DNA from: CAYUJH01 sp964394585 | GTDB taxonomy: Bacteria; Bacteroidota; Bacteroidia; Cytophagales; Flammeovirgaceae | Length of the DNA stretch: 18,617 nucleotides | Direction: 5' to 3' | Assembly (NCBI GenBank): GCA_964394585.1 | Contig: CAYMYI010000084.1 | Coordinates: 1 to 18,617, forward strand | Shown here: one piece after another, positions 1 through 8,309 of the stretch | Numbering within the stretch: position 1 is the first letter of the stretch | Layout: each line of letters begins with the position of its first letter | The notes under the pieces: model-generated | Databases searched by the model: none | Told to the model about the DNA's origin: nothing | What the model saw: the letters and a program-made list of their open reading frames with translations, nothing else | Position numbers and translations under genes: made by a program

Positions 1-565
1 TTTCGTACAAGAGCGTGCCGGCGATGCTGCGGAAATCATCTTTGGGCAGGCAATTGACGAATCGCTCGGGAATGCTATTAGTGTAACGATTATTGCAACG
101 GGGTTCGATGAGGAAAAGGAGGAAGAACGGGAGGTGATTGACCTTGAAACAAGCCGGCGTATCAAACGGCAAGTAGTCAACCCTCCCCGTGCCGATTTTT
201 TTGATAATGATGAAGAAGAAGAGGAAGCACCTTCTACCATTATTCAGCGAAGCAAACCCGAAAAAATCGTATTTCAGCTCGAAGGCGATTACGAAATTGT
301 AGACGAAGATCCGGAAACTAATAAGTTCGAAGAGTTAGAGCGGAAGTACCAAGCACGCAAAGAAAAACTAGATAACCTGCGTTCGGTAAACGAGATGTCG
401 CCAGAGGAACTCAAAGAACGCCAAGAAATGCCTGCATACCTGCGCAGAGGTAAAGACCTCGATAACGTATCGCATTCTTCCGAATCGAACCTATCGCGCT
501 TTACCCTCGATAAAGACAACGACTTGTTAGGTGGCAATAAATTTTTACATGATAATGTAGATTAA
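1..565 (+). CDS. ftsZ: Cell division protein FtsZ, C-terminal part (5' end outside window)
   Basis: The reading frame is open from base 2 to the TAA at 563-565. FtsZ is the tubulin-like GTPase that forms the cytokinetic ring. The first residues (AGDAAEIIFGQAIDESLG, then ISVTIIATGFD) are the conserved end of the FtsZ globular domain. A long acidic, charged linker follows, with runs of Asp and Glu. Near the end, EMPAYLRRG (425-448) resembles the C-terminal peptide that in other bacteria binds FtsA and other tethers (E. coli has DIPAFLRK). About 38 more residues follow, ending FLHDNVD, a tail I know from Bacteroidota FtsZ. The GTPase domain and the start lie upstream of the window. An internal GTG at 134 is not a start, because homology continues through it. 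Identity is near certain. Confidence 0.96.
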   Translation, partial: FVQERAGDAAEIIFGQAIDESLGNAISVTIIATGFDEEKEEEREVIDLETSRRIKRQVVNPPRADFFDNDEEEEEAPSTIIQRSKPEKIVFQLEGDYEIVDEDPETNKFEELERKYQARKEKLDNLRSVNEMSPEELKERQEMPAYLRRGKDLDNVSHSSESNLSRFTLDKDNDLLGGNKFLHDNVD

Positions 566-586
566 TCTGTAACGAGTACAGTGGAA

Positions 587-607
587 AGTACAGAACTTTT
601 CTGTACT
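587..607 (+). other. Perfect hairpin just after ftsZ
   Basis: The arms AGTACAGAA (587-595) and TTCTGTACT (599-607) form a perfect 9-bp stem with a 3-nt loop. They begin 22 bases after the ftsZ stop. The sequence after it is pyrimidine-rich (CTCCCTTTCC) but is not a clean T run. It may stabilise the 3' end of the message or assist the stronger terminator downstream. The role is inference. Confidence 0.5.
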
Positions 608-649
608 CTCCCTTTCCTTTTACTATCAAGTAATCCTTTTTATATACTC

Positions 650-688
650 AAAAAGGCACACCCTACCTCAGGCGTGTGCTTTTTTTTT
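650..688 (+). terminator. Intrinsic terminator downstream of ftsZ
   Basis: GCACAC (656-661) pairs with GTGTGC (674-679). The stem extends through a G-T pair and the A run at 650-654 against the T run at 680-688. The GC-rich core followed by nine T residues is a textbook Rho-independent terminator. It would close the division-gene transcript that ends with ftsZ. Confidence 0.85.
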
Positions 689-834
689 CATAGCGCTTTG
701 CCCTAAAATTCTATGAAGTGTTTATAGTTCTTCTTCTTTATAATCCATAAATCAGAACTCTTTGCTATTCAAATATCATTTTCAACTCTTAATTTAGAAG
801 GGATAGGATTTCCTTTACATAAACCACTACAGAA

Positions 835-3309
835 ATGCATAACAAACTACTCGTATCACTCCTTGGCGTTTGTTTGAGCTTGGGAGTATTCGCCCAGGAA
901 AAAACAGCTCCACTCAACGATGCTAATGGTGCAAACACCAACAATATTGCTAGTAAAACAGAAGGGTTAGAAAAAATGGAAGGGTATTATAACCTCTATT
1001 GGGACGATGCAAAAGGTAAACTATGGCTTGAAGTGGCTCGCTTAGAAGAAGAATTTTTATATGTAAACTCCCTTTCCGCAGGTGTGGGCTCAAATGACCT
1101 TGGGCTTGACCGCGGGCAACTAGGTGGTAGCCGTATTGTATTTTTCAAAAAGATGGGAAACCGACTCTTGCTCATAGAACCCAATTACGATTACCGCGCC
1201 GAAAGTGAAAACCCCGATGAAGTTCGAGCCGTAAGAGAGGCATTTGCCCGTTCTGTACATTGGGGGTTTACCATCGAAGCCCAAGAAGATAATCGTTATT
1301 TAGTAGATGCGACTAATTTTTTCTTACGCGATGCCCACAACGTAGTAGGGCGCTTAAAACAACTCAACCAAGGTAGTTATAAATTGGAAGCATCTCGTTC
1401 TGCTATTCATTTAGAACGCACTAAAAACTTTCCTAAAAACACTGAAATTGATGTATTACTTACTTTTGTAGGTACTCCCACCGGAGGCTACATCCGTTCA
1501 GTTACGCCAACTCCTGAGGCGGTTACTGTTCAACAACATCACTCGTTTGTCGAACTCCCAGACGACGGATACGAACCACGCACCTTCGATCCCCGCGCTG
1601 GCTATTATTACGTAGGGTATATGGACTATGCCACCCCTATCCAAGAGCCTATGATGAAACGATTGATTGCAAGGCATCGCTTACAAAAGAAAAATCCTGA
1701 AGCCGAGGTTTCTGAACCGGTGGAGCCTATCATCTACTACCTCGACCGAGGAACGCCAGAACCAGTGCGTTCGGCATTGCTCGAAGGGGCGCGCTGGTGG
1801 AACCAAGCCTTCGAAGCTGCTGGCTATAAAGATGCCTTTCAAGTTCGGATGATGCCGGAAGGTGCCGACCCCATGGATTTGCGGTACAATGTAATCCAAT
1901 GGGTACACCGTTCTACGCGAGGGTGGTCGTATGGTGCTTCGGTCCGCGACCCTCGCACTGGCGAAATCATAAAAGGGCATGTTTCCCTAGGCTCACTGCG
2001 TGTTCGGCAAGATTTCCTCATTGCCTCAGGCCTTATCGATGCTTATATAGAAGGGCAGCCTCTAAACCCCGAAATGGAAAAAATGGCATTGGCTAGGCTT
2101 CGGCAACTATCGGCACACGAAGTAGGGCACACATTAGGTTTAGTACATAATTACGCTGCCAGCATGAAAAATCGTGCCTCAGTAATGGACTATCCACATC
2201 CTTTTGTACAGCTTAAAAATGGAAAAATTGACCTCTCCGAGGCCTATGACACCGGTATTGGTGAATGGGACAAAGTTGCCATTACATACGGATATGCCGA
2301 CTTCCCAGAAGGAACTAACGAAACACAAGCGCTTCATAAAATCTTAGAAGATGCCTACCAGAAAGGATTTTACTTAATGTCTGATGCAGATGCGCGACCG
2401 GAAGGAAGTGCCCACCCCGATGCCCACCTATGGGATAGTGGTAGTGATGCTGCCGAAGAACTAGAACGTGTATTAGAGATACGTACCCACGCCCTAGCCA
2501 ACCTCGATGAAAATAATATACGTTGGGGTGCTCCTATGGCTACCTTAGAAGAAGTGATGGTGCCTATGTACATGTTTCATCGTTACCAACTCGAAGCTAC
2601 TGCCAAAGTAATCGGAGGGTTGAACTACCGCTACGCTCTGCGCAACGATGGGCAAACCATTACCGAAATGATTCCTACTAAACAACAAATGAATGCACTG
2701 GATGCCCTCTTAAAAACCATAGCTCCAGAAACACTTGCCATTCCTGAGGAGCTCTTGCAAAAAATTCCCCCTCGCCCGCTCGGGATAAATCGCAGCAGAG
2801 AAACATTCCGCGTGCGCACGGGGCTTACCTTCGATCCGCTAGGCGCTGCTGAAAGTGCCGCAAACCTCACACTTTCGTTTTTACTACAACATGAGCGTAT
2901 TGCGCGCTTAATTGAGTATAAAGCCAGAGACAATAAACAGCCTGGTGCTATGGCTGTGCTCAATAAAGTCATAGATGCCACAGTGAAGCAATCGCCAAGT
3001 AATGCCTACCATGCCGAAATTCAACGTGTCGTAGCTACGCTAACAGTCCATCATTTAATGGCGCTAGCCGCCAATGCAGAAGCTGCAGGTCAGGTACGTG
3101 CCATTGCTCGTTTTAAACTTCAGGAACTTGCCGAATGGATGGCAGGGCAAAATACTACCAACGATATGCAGCAAGCGTATTACGCCAGCATCATGACAGA
3201 AATAGAAGAGTTTTTAGAAGAAGGGGAACGTACCCAGGTCATCAAACCACTGCGCGCCCCTGATGGCTCACCCATCGGTTCTGATAGTTTCCATTGCGGA
3301 GGATTTTAA
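835..3309 (+). CDS. Secreted zinc-dependent metalloprotease (DUF5117/DUF4953 met-zincin family)
   Basis: This 824-residue protein has an N-terminal signal peptide (hydrophobic LLVSLLGVCLSLGVFA, likely cleaved just after it). Residues about 45-240 match the DUF5117 region common in Bacteroidota secreted proteases. The zinc site is HEVGHTLGLVH, with ligands H428, H432 and H438 and catalytic E429. The met-turn is ASVMDYP, with M451, so the family hallmarks are complete. Length fits the family, usually about 800-850 residues. It should act in the periplasm or outside the cell, but substrates of this family are not well known. The N-terminal DUF5118 segment seen in some relatives is short or absent. 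The gene stands alone between two terminators and is probably monocistronic. I see no type IX sorting domain; it ends with a Cys-containing DSFHCGGF. The start is the ATG directly before the signal peptide. Confidence 0.9.
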   Translation: MHNKLLVSLLGVCLSLGVFAQEKTAPLNDANGANTNNIASKTEGLEKMEGYYNLYWDDAKGKLWLEVARLEEEFLYVNSLSAGVGSNDLGLDRGQLGGSRIVFFKKMGNRLLLIEPNYDYRAESENPDEVRAVREAFARSVHWGFTIEAQEDNRYLVDATNFFLRDAHNVVGRLKQLNQGSYKLEASRSAIHLERTKNFPKNTEIDVLLTFVGTPTGGYIRSVTPTPEAVTVQQHHSFVELPDDGYEPRTFDPRAGYYYVGYMDYATPIQEPMMKRLIARHRLQKKNPEAEVSEPVEPIIYYLDRGTPEPVRSALLEGARWWNQAFEAAGYKDAFQVRMMPEGADPMDLRYNVIQWVHRSTRGWSYGASVRDPRTGEIIKGHVSLGSLRVRQDFLIASGLIDAYIEGQPLNPEMEKMALARLRQLSAHEVGHTLGLVHNYAASMKNRASVMDYPHPFVQLKNGKIDLSEAYDTGIGEWDKVAITYGYADFPEGTNETQALHKILEDAYQKGFYLMSDADARPEGSAHPDAHLWDSGSDAAEELERVLEIRTHALANLDENNIRWGAPMATLEEVMVPMYMFHRYQLEATAKVIGGLNYRYALRNDGQTITEMIPTKQQMNALDALLKTIAPETLAIPEELLQKIPPRPLGINRSRETFRVRTGLTFDPLGAAESAANLTLSFLLQHERIARLIEYKARDNKQPGAMAVLNKVIDATVKQSPSNAYHAEIQRVVATLTVHHLMALAANAEAAGQVRAIARFKLQELAEWMAGQNTTNDMQQAYYASIMTEIEEFLEEGERTQVIKPLRAPDGSPIGSDSFHCGGF

Positions 3310-3333
3310 GTAAACTAAAGGCTCGTCCTAAAA

Positions 3334-3370
3334 AAAACACCTTCTGAGAATATTCTTCAGAAGGTGTTTT
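3334..3370. terminator. Bidirectional intrinsic terminator between convergent genes
   Basis: AAAACACCTTCTGA (3334-3347) and TCAGAAGGTGTTTT (3357-3370) form a perfect 14-bp stem with a 9-nt loop. It has an A run on the 5' side and a T run on the 3' side, so it works on both strands. It lies midway between the stop of the metalloprotease gene (3309) and the stop of the transglutaminase-like gene on the other strand (3395). Confidence 0.92.
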
Positions 3371-3394
3371 CAAATAAATAAAATCTAATTTCTC

Positions 3395-4339
3395 CTAATC
3401 GCTATTTTCAGACGATTCAGGAGTAGTTTTCTCTACGGAATTGCTTGCTGCTGCCATTCTAGTTGTAGGTTTTGCAAATTGCTTTATCTCGGTAATATTT
3501 TCAACAGGTCTGAAGTTCGACCCCCTATTGCCAAAAGCAAGTCGTGCAGGGCCTACAGGTTGGCACAAAATATATTTTTCCCCTTGATGTTCAATAAAAT
3601 GCTGATAAGGCTTCGGAATCCCCTTTACCGCCATCAGTACGTGATTGGGTACTGTAAGCAATAACATCTCGTAGTGTGGATCGTGCGAAAGGGTACTTGC
3701 AAACAACATGGCTTTGGTATCACAATCACCATATCCTACTTTTAGGCTTAAAGCAGGGGGAAAAATCCCTTCGATAATTTTCCCCTGGTATTCCGGTGGT
3801 GGAATCTGATAGGGTAAATCTTGGCAAAACTTCAGGATAATCTCTAGCTTATCTTCTTTGGTGGCACTATCGCCCAACGCAAGTTCAATCAAATCGTGTA
3901 AGGGCTTGGTAAATTGCCTATGGTGTTCCACAATCGCATTATAGTCGGGTAAAATTATGCGATCTACTTTCTTAAAGAGGGCTTTTTCACGAATTTGCTC
4001 TCTTTTTTTCAGCACAGAACTAGTTGGGCGGTACGGCTGAAAATAGTTTTTGGGTAACCCAAACGCCTCGCTTGCGCTATCCACCTCGTAGCGATCATAA
4101 TCCCAACGCCAAATCAGCAGATTGTTCTTATGGTCGCGGAAAACGTATTGGTAACAATAGGTTGAATCGTTACGGAGGCTATCAAGTATAATCTTAGGGC
4201 GCGATTTGACAAACTGCTGCACGCCCATAGCACTCGCCGGAGAGGTAATGTAAGTCCGAAAATGTAAATTCAACAAGTGTATACCTAAGAACGCTCCGAC
4301 ACACACCAAGATAGAAAGTATATAAGAGTACCTTTTCAT
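3395..4339 (-). CDS. Membrane-anchored transglutaminase-like protein
   Basis: This 314-residue protein begins with a hydrophobic segment (residues about 5-23) that could be an uncleaved anchor or a signal peptide, placing the rest outside the cytoplasm. The transglutaminase-like core covers about residues 160-270. It contains GYGDCDTKAML with the nucleophile candidate C206, and PNHVLMAV with the His candidate H233, the usual Cys-then-His order of the fold. The third residue, normally an Asp in a block like YYLVDPT, is not obvious: the matching block reads YILCQPVGP. It may therefore be a peptidase or amidase with a changed triad, or a binding protein. The C-terminal 40 residues are Ser/Thr/Glu-rich and probably unstructured. 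It lies 71 bases downstream of a DUF350 gene on the same strand and may share its transcript. The exact family is not recognised. Confidence 0.7.
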   Translation of the reverse strand: MKRYSYILSILVCVGAFLGIHLLNLHFRTYITSPASAMGVQQFVKSRPKIILDSLRNDSTYCYQYVFRDHKNNLLIWRWDYDRYEVDSASEAFGLPKNYFQPYRPTSSVLKKREQIREKALFKKVDRIILPDYNAIVEHHRQFTKPLHDLIELALGDSATKEDKLEIILKFCQDLPYQIPPPEYQGKIIEGIFPPALSLKVGYGDCDTKAMLFASTLSHDPHYEMLLLTVPNHVLMAVKGIPKPYQHFIEHQGEKYILCQPVGPARLAFGNRGSNFRPVENITEIKQFAKPTTRMAAASNSVEKTTPESSENSD

Positions 4340-4410
4340 TAGAAGAGTAGATTTACTGCATAGAAAAGTGGTTAAACATTGAGAGTAACTTGGAGTAGAG
4401 AAATCCGCTC

Positions 4411-5019
4411 CTATTCAGGCGGGTTCACACGGCGCTCAGGCATTTCCATGCCTTCCTCAAGCTCAGGAGTATCTTCTTTTGGGATACTGATGATATTCTC
4501 TAGCTTGTTGTAATTCACTAAGCTCGCAATAAAATTATCGAACGAAGGGCGGATAAACATAGTAACGCCAACCATTACTAAAGAAACTAATATTGATACT
4601 GCAATATTGTTTGCTTTGATTTCTGCCATTTCATCAACATCCGCAGTTGCTTTAATAAATACATAAAAGCTCACGGAAAGTAACAGTAAACTGAAGGCTA
4701 AGGAGATAATGTAGAACAACAAAAAATATCCGAATGAAATGAGAAACATTTGAAAGGTGAAACCATCGTTGGCAAGCACCATCGTACGCAAAGCGTCTAC
4801 TGCGGGAAGGATGCTGTTTTCTACTAACAACAGAGCACAGACAATAAGCGTACCTTCAAACACGGCAATGGCTATGTTTCCTTCGCGAATCAGTTTAAAA
4901 AAATCGACCTTGAGAATTATTTTATTCAGTACACGTACCGATAGATAAATTGTGAGTAGGCCGAAAATGAGTGCCAAAAGCAACTCGTAAGTGGTGAAGA
5001 GAATTAAGCTTGATTTCAT
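4411..5019 (-). CDS. DUF350-family inner-membrane protein
   Basis: This 202-residue protein is strongly hydrophobic, with membrane segments at roughly residues 10-31, 48-68, 90-123 (probably two passes) and 138-156. Two internal repeats fit the duplicated DUF350 (YjfL-like) pattern: EGNIAIAVFEGTLIVCALLL at residues 46-65, and KANNIAVSILVSLVMVGVTM at 135-154. Each starts with a polar N-I-A element followed by a membrane helix. The C-terminal 30 residues are acidic, proline-rich and probably cytoplasmic. The function of DUF350 proteins is not established. From memory, they occur near PspA-like, spermidine-synthase-like and ATP-grasp ligase genes in predicted envelope-stress or peptide-modification clusters. 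Only the transglutaminase-like neighbour downstream hints at such a link here. Confidence 0.75.
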   Translation of the reverse strand: MKSSLILFTTYELLLALIFGLLTIYLSVRVLNKIILKVDFFKLIREGNIAIAVFEGTLIVCALLLVENSILPAVDALRTMVLANDGFTFQMFLISFGYFLLFYIISLAFSLLLLSVSFYVFIKATADVDEMAEIKANNIAVSILVSLVMVGVTMFIRPSFDNFIASLVNYNKLENIISIPKEDTPELEEGMEMPERRVNPPE

Positions 5020-5099
5020 TGGACTTTACGTTTTAATTCGAGACAGATATTTACTTACTAGAAGTGTTTATCAAATTACGTAGCTAAATGCTCATTATT

Positions 5100-6266
5100 T
5101 TATTGATTGGCTAACGAAAGCACCGTTTGCATAGCAAGCTGTGTGCTTTTTTCAATTGTAAAGGCTCGTTGCTCTATCGAACCATTGCAAGGCAAATATA
5201 GAACGGCTGCCGGCGCTATGGTACTCATTACCTGGGCGTCAAGTGCCTGCGTACTTACGGCGGTTTGCATCGGCATATGCTGACTTTTCGCTGCTTCGAT
5301 TACTGCGCTAGCTCCTTCTTCCTCAAAAAAGAAAGGTGCTAAACGCACGATTTCTTTCCGTTCGGTTCTAAACGTGTGCGAATCGGTACGTTGCCTCATG
5401 TAGGTATCAAGCTGCTGCTGGGCTTGGTTCAGTATACGAGCATTGCTATGTCGCAAATCGGCAAAGAACTTAGTACCGCAAGGCATGGTGTATGTCTGCA
5501 ACCACAACGATTGAAAAGGCTTGAGCAACTTCTGTATATGGGCTGTTACCTCCGAAATTGCCTCAAGTTTAAACGCTTTGACAGCATACGACGTCCAATA
5601 ATGCCCCATGGTAGCTTCCACTAATCCAATTTCTGATGAATGTCGTTCCAGCAAATCAGCTGTGATGATTTCTAAAAAAGCATAGGCGGGTTTTACTTGG
5701 TATTGTACCTTCCCCATAAACTTGCTCTGTTTCAATGCCTTTCCTAACGTAAGTTTGCGGGTATCTTGGGCGGGTGCGCAAAGCATTTCTTCTAGGGGCA
5801 CGGCTTGGGTATATACCAAACTACCCAACAGGTTCGGGTTAAAACGTTCTCCTTCAGTATTGGTAAAATTGATGAGGGTTATGGGACGCCTCGTAAGCAT
5901 TTTATTCTCTACCAAAGTAGTTAAGATTTCCAAACCCATCAGAAGGCTTAGCGTTCCGCCATGCCAATGTTGATAACCTTTTGCATCGAAATGGCCGCCG
6001 ATTATCACAGGGGGTAAATCTTTACTTCCTTTTTTGGTAAAAGAAATATTACCAATAGCATCAATATCTAGGGTAAGTCCAAGAGCTTTCGCCTTACCCA
6101 TAAAAAAGGTACGTGCTTTTTGGTCTTCCGGACTTAGGGGCAATCGTCGGTATGCACCTGAAGTGCCTTTTTGGGTAAATTGCTGCACTTCTTCGATATA
6201 TTGCATCAATCGTTCGCGGTTCACTTCAAGTGCTTTAAAGTGGTAAAGTTGGCTTTTAAACACCAT
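5100..6266 (-). CDS. M20-family amidohydrolase homologue (carbamoylase/allantoate type), probably without normal catalysis
   Basis: This 388-residue protein has the length and layout of the M20 carbamoylase/allantoate amidohydrolase family: catalytic domain, dimerisation insert at about residues 210-325, then the rest of the catalytic domain. Recognisable blocks are VIIGGHFDA (88-95), a following glycine-rich GLE block, INFTNTEGERFNPNLLGS (132-149), ATMGHYW (218-224) and IAPAAVLYLPCNG (350-362). Compared from memory with family motifs, many key residues are changed. The bridging Asp of GGRFDG aligns with G103 (H102 beside it). The catalytic Glu of TNEEG is T137. The His of ELHIEQGP aligns with E199, the His of GAGHDA with L342, and the late His of GISHS with Q366. 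H92, D94, E138 and R141 remain. The frame is intact, so it looks like a maintained pseudoenzyme or one with new chemistry. No signal peptide is seen. Confidence 0.8.
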   Translation of the reverse strand: MVFKSQLYHFKALEVNRERLMQYIEEVQQFTQKGTSGAYRRLPLSPEDQKARTFFMGKAKALGLTLDIDAIGNISFTKKGSKDLPPVIIGGHFDAKGYQHWHGGTLSLLMGLEILTTLVENKMLTRRPITLINFTNTEGERFNPNLLGSLVYTQAVPLEEMLCAPAQDTRKLTLGKALKQSKFMGKVQYQVKPAYAFLEIITADLLERHSSEIGLVEATMGHYWTSYAVKAFKLEAISEVTAHIQKLLKPFQSLWLQTYTMPCGTKFFADLRHSNARILNQAQQQLDTYMRQRTDSHTFRTERKEIVRLAPFFFEEEGASAVIEAAKSQHMPMQTAVSTQALDAQVMSTIAPAAVLYLPCNGSIEQRAFTIEKSTQLAMQTVLSLANQ

Positions 6267-6334
6267 AGTAGTATTGGGTGAACATTTGGTTTTAAGGAGT
6301 TCGGTTTTCGATAATCGATAGTTAGGTTAGCGGC

Positions 6335-8152
6335 CTACTTTTTCATTTTTCGTTTAATGAGTGCTTTACGAATATCATCAGGATCGCCTTTAGGAATCGC
6401 ACTAATCAACCGTTTTGTGTAATCGCTTTGTGGTTTCGTATATATATCGCTAGCAAATGCTAACTCTTCAATTTGTCCTTTTTGCATCACCATAATTCGG
6501 TCAGAAATAAACTTTACTACTGCCAAATCGTGTGAAATAAAAATATAGGTCAGATTGTATTTTTCCTTCAAATCGTTCAGCAAGTTGAGTACTTGCGCTT
6601 GAATGGACACATCGAGTGCCGAAACCGATTCATCACAAATAATAAACTTGGGCTTTAGGGCTAGTGTGCGGGCAATACAAATACGCTGGCGTTGCCCTCC
6701 AGAAAACTCATGCGGATACCGATTGAAATGCTTCGCACTGAGTTCGACTTGTTCGAGCAGTTCTATTGCCTTTTCTTTCCGTTCTGTATCGTTGGCAAAT
6801 ACTTTATGAACCCGCATTGGTTCTATAATTGCCTCGCCGATGCTAATCCGCGGATTGAGCGAAGCATACGGATCTTGAAAAATGATTTGCATATTCTTGC
6901 GAAGATGGCGCAACTCTTTTTGTGGTATTTGGCTAATATCACGCCCTTCAAAATGGATTTCACCTTGCGACGGATCTACCAGCCGCAGTAAACAACGGGC
7001 TAAAGTCGATTTTCCACATCCCGACTCTCCCACCAAGCCTAACGTTTCGCCGGGGTACACTTCAAAAGAAACACCATTTACTGCCTGTACATATTCCCTT
7101 TCCCGTTTGAAGATTCCTTTTTTAATTGGGAATTTCACGTGCAAATCGGAAACTGTCAGAATCGGTTTCTGCTGTATGAGCATATCGTGGCGTTCGCGAA
7201 GTTCCGCTTCTGGCTGTGCATTTAACACAATTGCTTCACCTACAGATCCATATTTTGCGTACCCTTCGTTGCCATCTTCAGAATTGGTAGGGATGAAATC
7301 GTTGACAATAGGCAGTTTCCGTAACTTGGGGTCGAGCCGAGGCCGACACGCTAGCAAGCCTTTGGTGTAGGGCTGTCGCGGATTTGAGAAAATATCCCAA
7401 ACTGTATTTTGTTCTTGAATTTTCCCTTGGTACATCACCATAATACGGTCAGAAACCTCTGCAACCACGCCTAAATCGTGAGTAATAAACAAGATGGACG
7501 TATTATGATCGGTATGAAGTTTATGGAGAAGTTCTAAAATTCGGGCTTGTACGGTAACATCAAGGGCGGTGGTTGGTTCATCGGCTAAGAGGATGCTGGG
7601 TTTACAGGCTAGTGCCATGGCTATCATTACCCGCTGCTTTTGCCCTCCCGAAATTTCGTGAGGGTACGCCCGAAAAATCCGGGTGGGCTTTGGCAATTGT
7701 ACTTGGTCAAACAGTTCCAATGTACGCTTTTTAGCCTCGCGTTTGCTTACGCTTTCGTGCAGTAAGATAGTCTCCATTACTTGCTGCCCACATGAATATA
7801 CTGGGTTTAACGAGGACATCGGCTCTTGGAAAATCATAGAGATTTCCCCACCCCTTAGTTGGCGCCATTGCCACGGAGTGAGTTCAAGCAGGTTTACTTG
7901 CCCAAACCGCTTCGATTGAAACAACAACTCACCGGAGACACGGCTGTTTCTAGCGAGCAATCCCATCATAGAAAGAGAGGTAAGTGTTTTGCCCGAACCC
8001 GACTCCCCTACAATGCCTAGGGTTTCTCCTTGGTGGAGTTTAAAGTTAATCGAGTCGACGGGCGTAGTTGTAGCATCCCCATTACCAAACTGGATGCTAA
8101 GGTTCTTCGCCTCTAAGATAACCGGTAAGTTTTCGTACTCCTTTGAAAACAT
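6335..8152 (-). CDS. Fused double ATP-binding protein of an oligopeptide/dipeptide-type ABC importer
   Basis: Two complete ABC ATPase domains lie in one 605-residue chain, as in YejF or GsiA. The first (about 12-285) has Walker A GESGSGKT (49-56), signature SGGQKQR (168-174), Walker B LLADEP (188-193) and switch H225. It ends in the PYTKGLLACRPRL block typical of oligopeptide ATPases (DppD/OppD-like). The second (about 330-595) has Walker A GESGCGKS (375-382), signature SGGQRQR (484-490), Walker B IICDES (504-509) and switch H541 (DppF/OppF-like). All ATPase motifs are intact, so it should power peptide or related uptake as a cytoplasmic subunit. No permease or binding-protein gene is in the window, so its partners must be elsewhere. 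It starts 157 bases after the glycosyltransferase locus, which allows a promoter of its own. Confidence 0.93.
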   Translation of the reverse strand: MFSKEYENLPVILEAKNLSIQFGNGDATTTPVDSINFKLHQGETLGIVGESGSGKTLTSLSMMGLLARNSRVSGELLFQSKRFGQVNLLELTPWQWRQLRGGEISMIFQEPMSSLNPVYSCGQQVMETILLHESVSKREAKKRTLELFDQVQLPKPTRIFRAYPHEISGGQKQRVMIAMALACKPSILLADEPTTALDVTVQARILELLHKLHTDHNTSILFITHDLGVVAEVSDRIMVMYQGKIQEQNTVWDIFSNPRQPYTKGLLACRPRLDPKLRKLPIVNDFIPTNSEDGNEGYAKYGSVGEAIVLNAQPEAELRERHDMLIQQKPILTVSDLHVKFPIKKGIFKREREYVQAVNGVSFEVYPGETLGLVGESGCGKSTLARCLLRLVDPSQGEIHFEGRDISQIPQKELRHLRKNMQIIFQDPYASLNPRISIGEAIIEPMRVHKVFANDTERKEKAIELLEQVELSAKHFNRYPHEFSGGQRQRICIARTLALKPKFIICDESVSALDVSIQAQVLNLLNDLKEKYNLTYIFISHDLAVVKFISDRIMVMQKGQIEELAFASDIYTKPQSDYTKRLISAIPKGDPDDIRKALIKRKMKK

Positions 8153-8309
8153 GATTTTTAAAAATGCCTTAGGGCAATTTAATAAATAAATAGTGCTTTC
8201 TTAAGGATGAACGGCTGCCTACTTACAAAAAGCTCTACGAATTTTTGTGAAGACGCTATTTGATTAGGAAAGAGATACAGTTCATCGTAAAAACTTGATT
8301 TTTTTTACC

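Noticed and set aside
6882..7370. A 162-codon plus-strand frame opposite the ABC ATPase gene
   Set aside because: It is the complementary strand of well-conserved ATPase motifs, with no recognisable domain.
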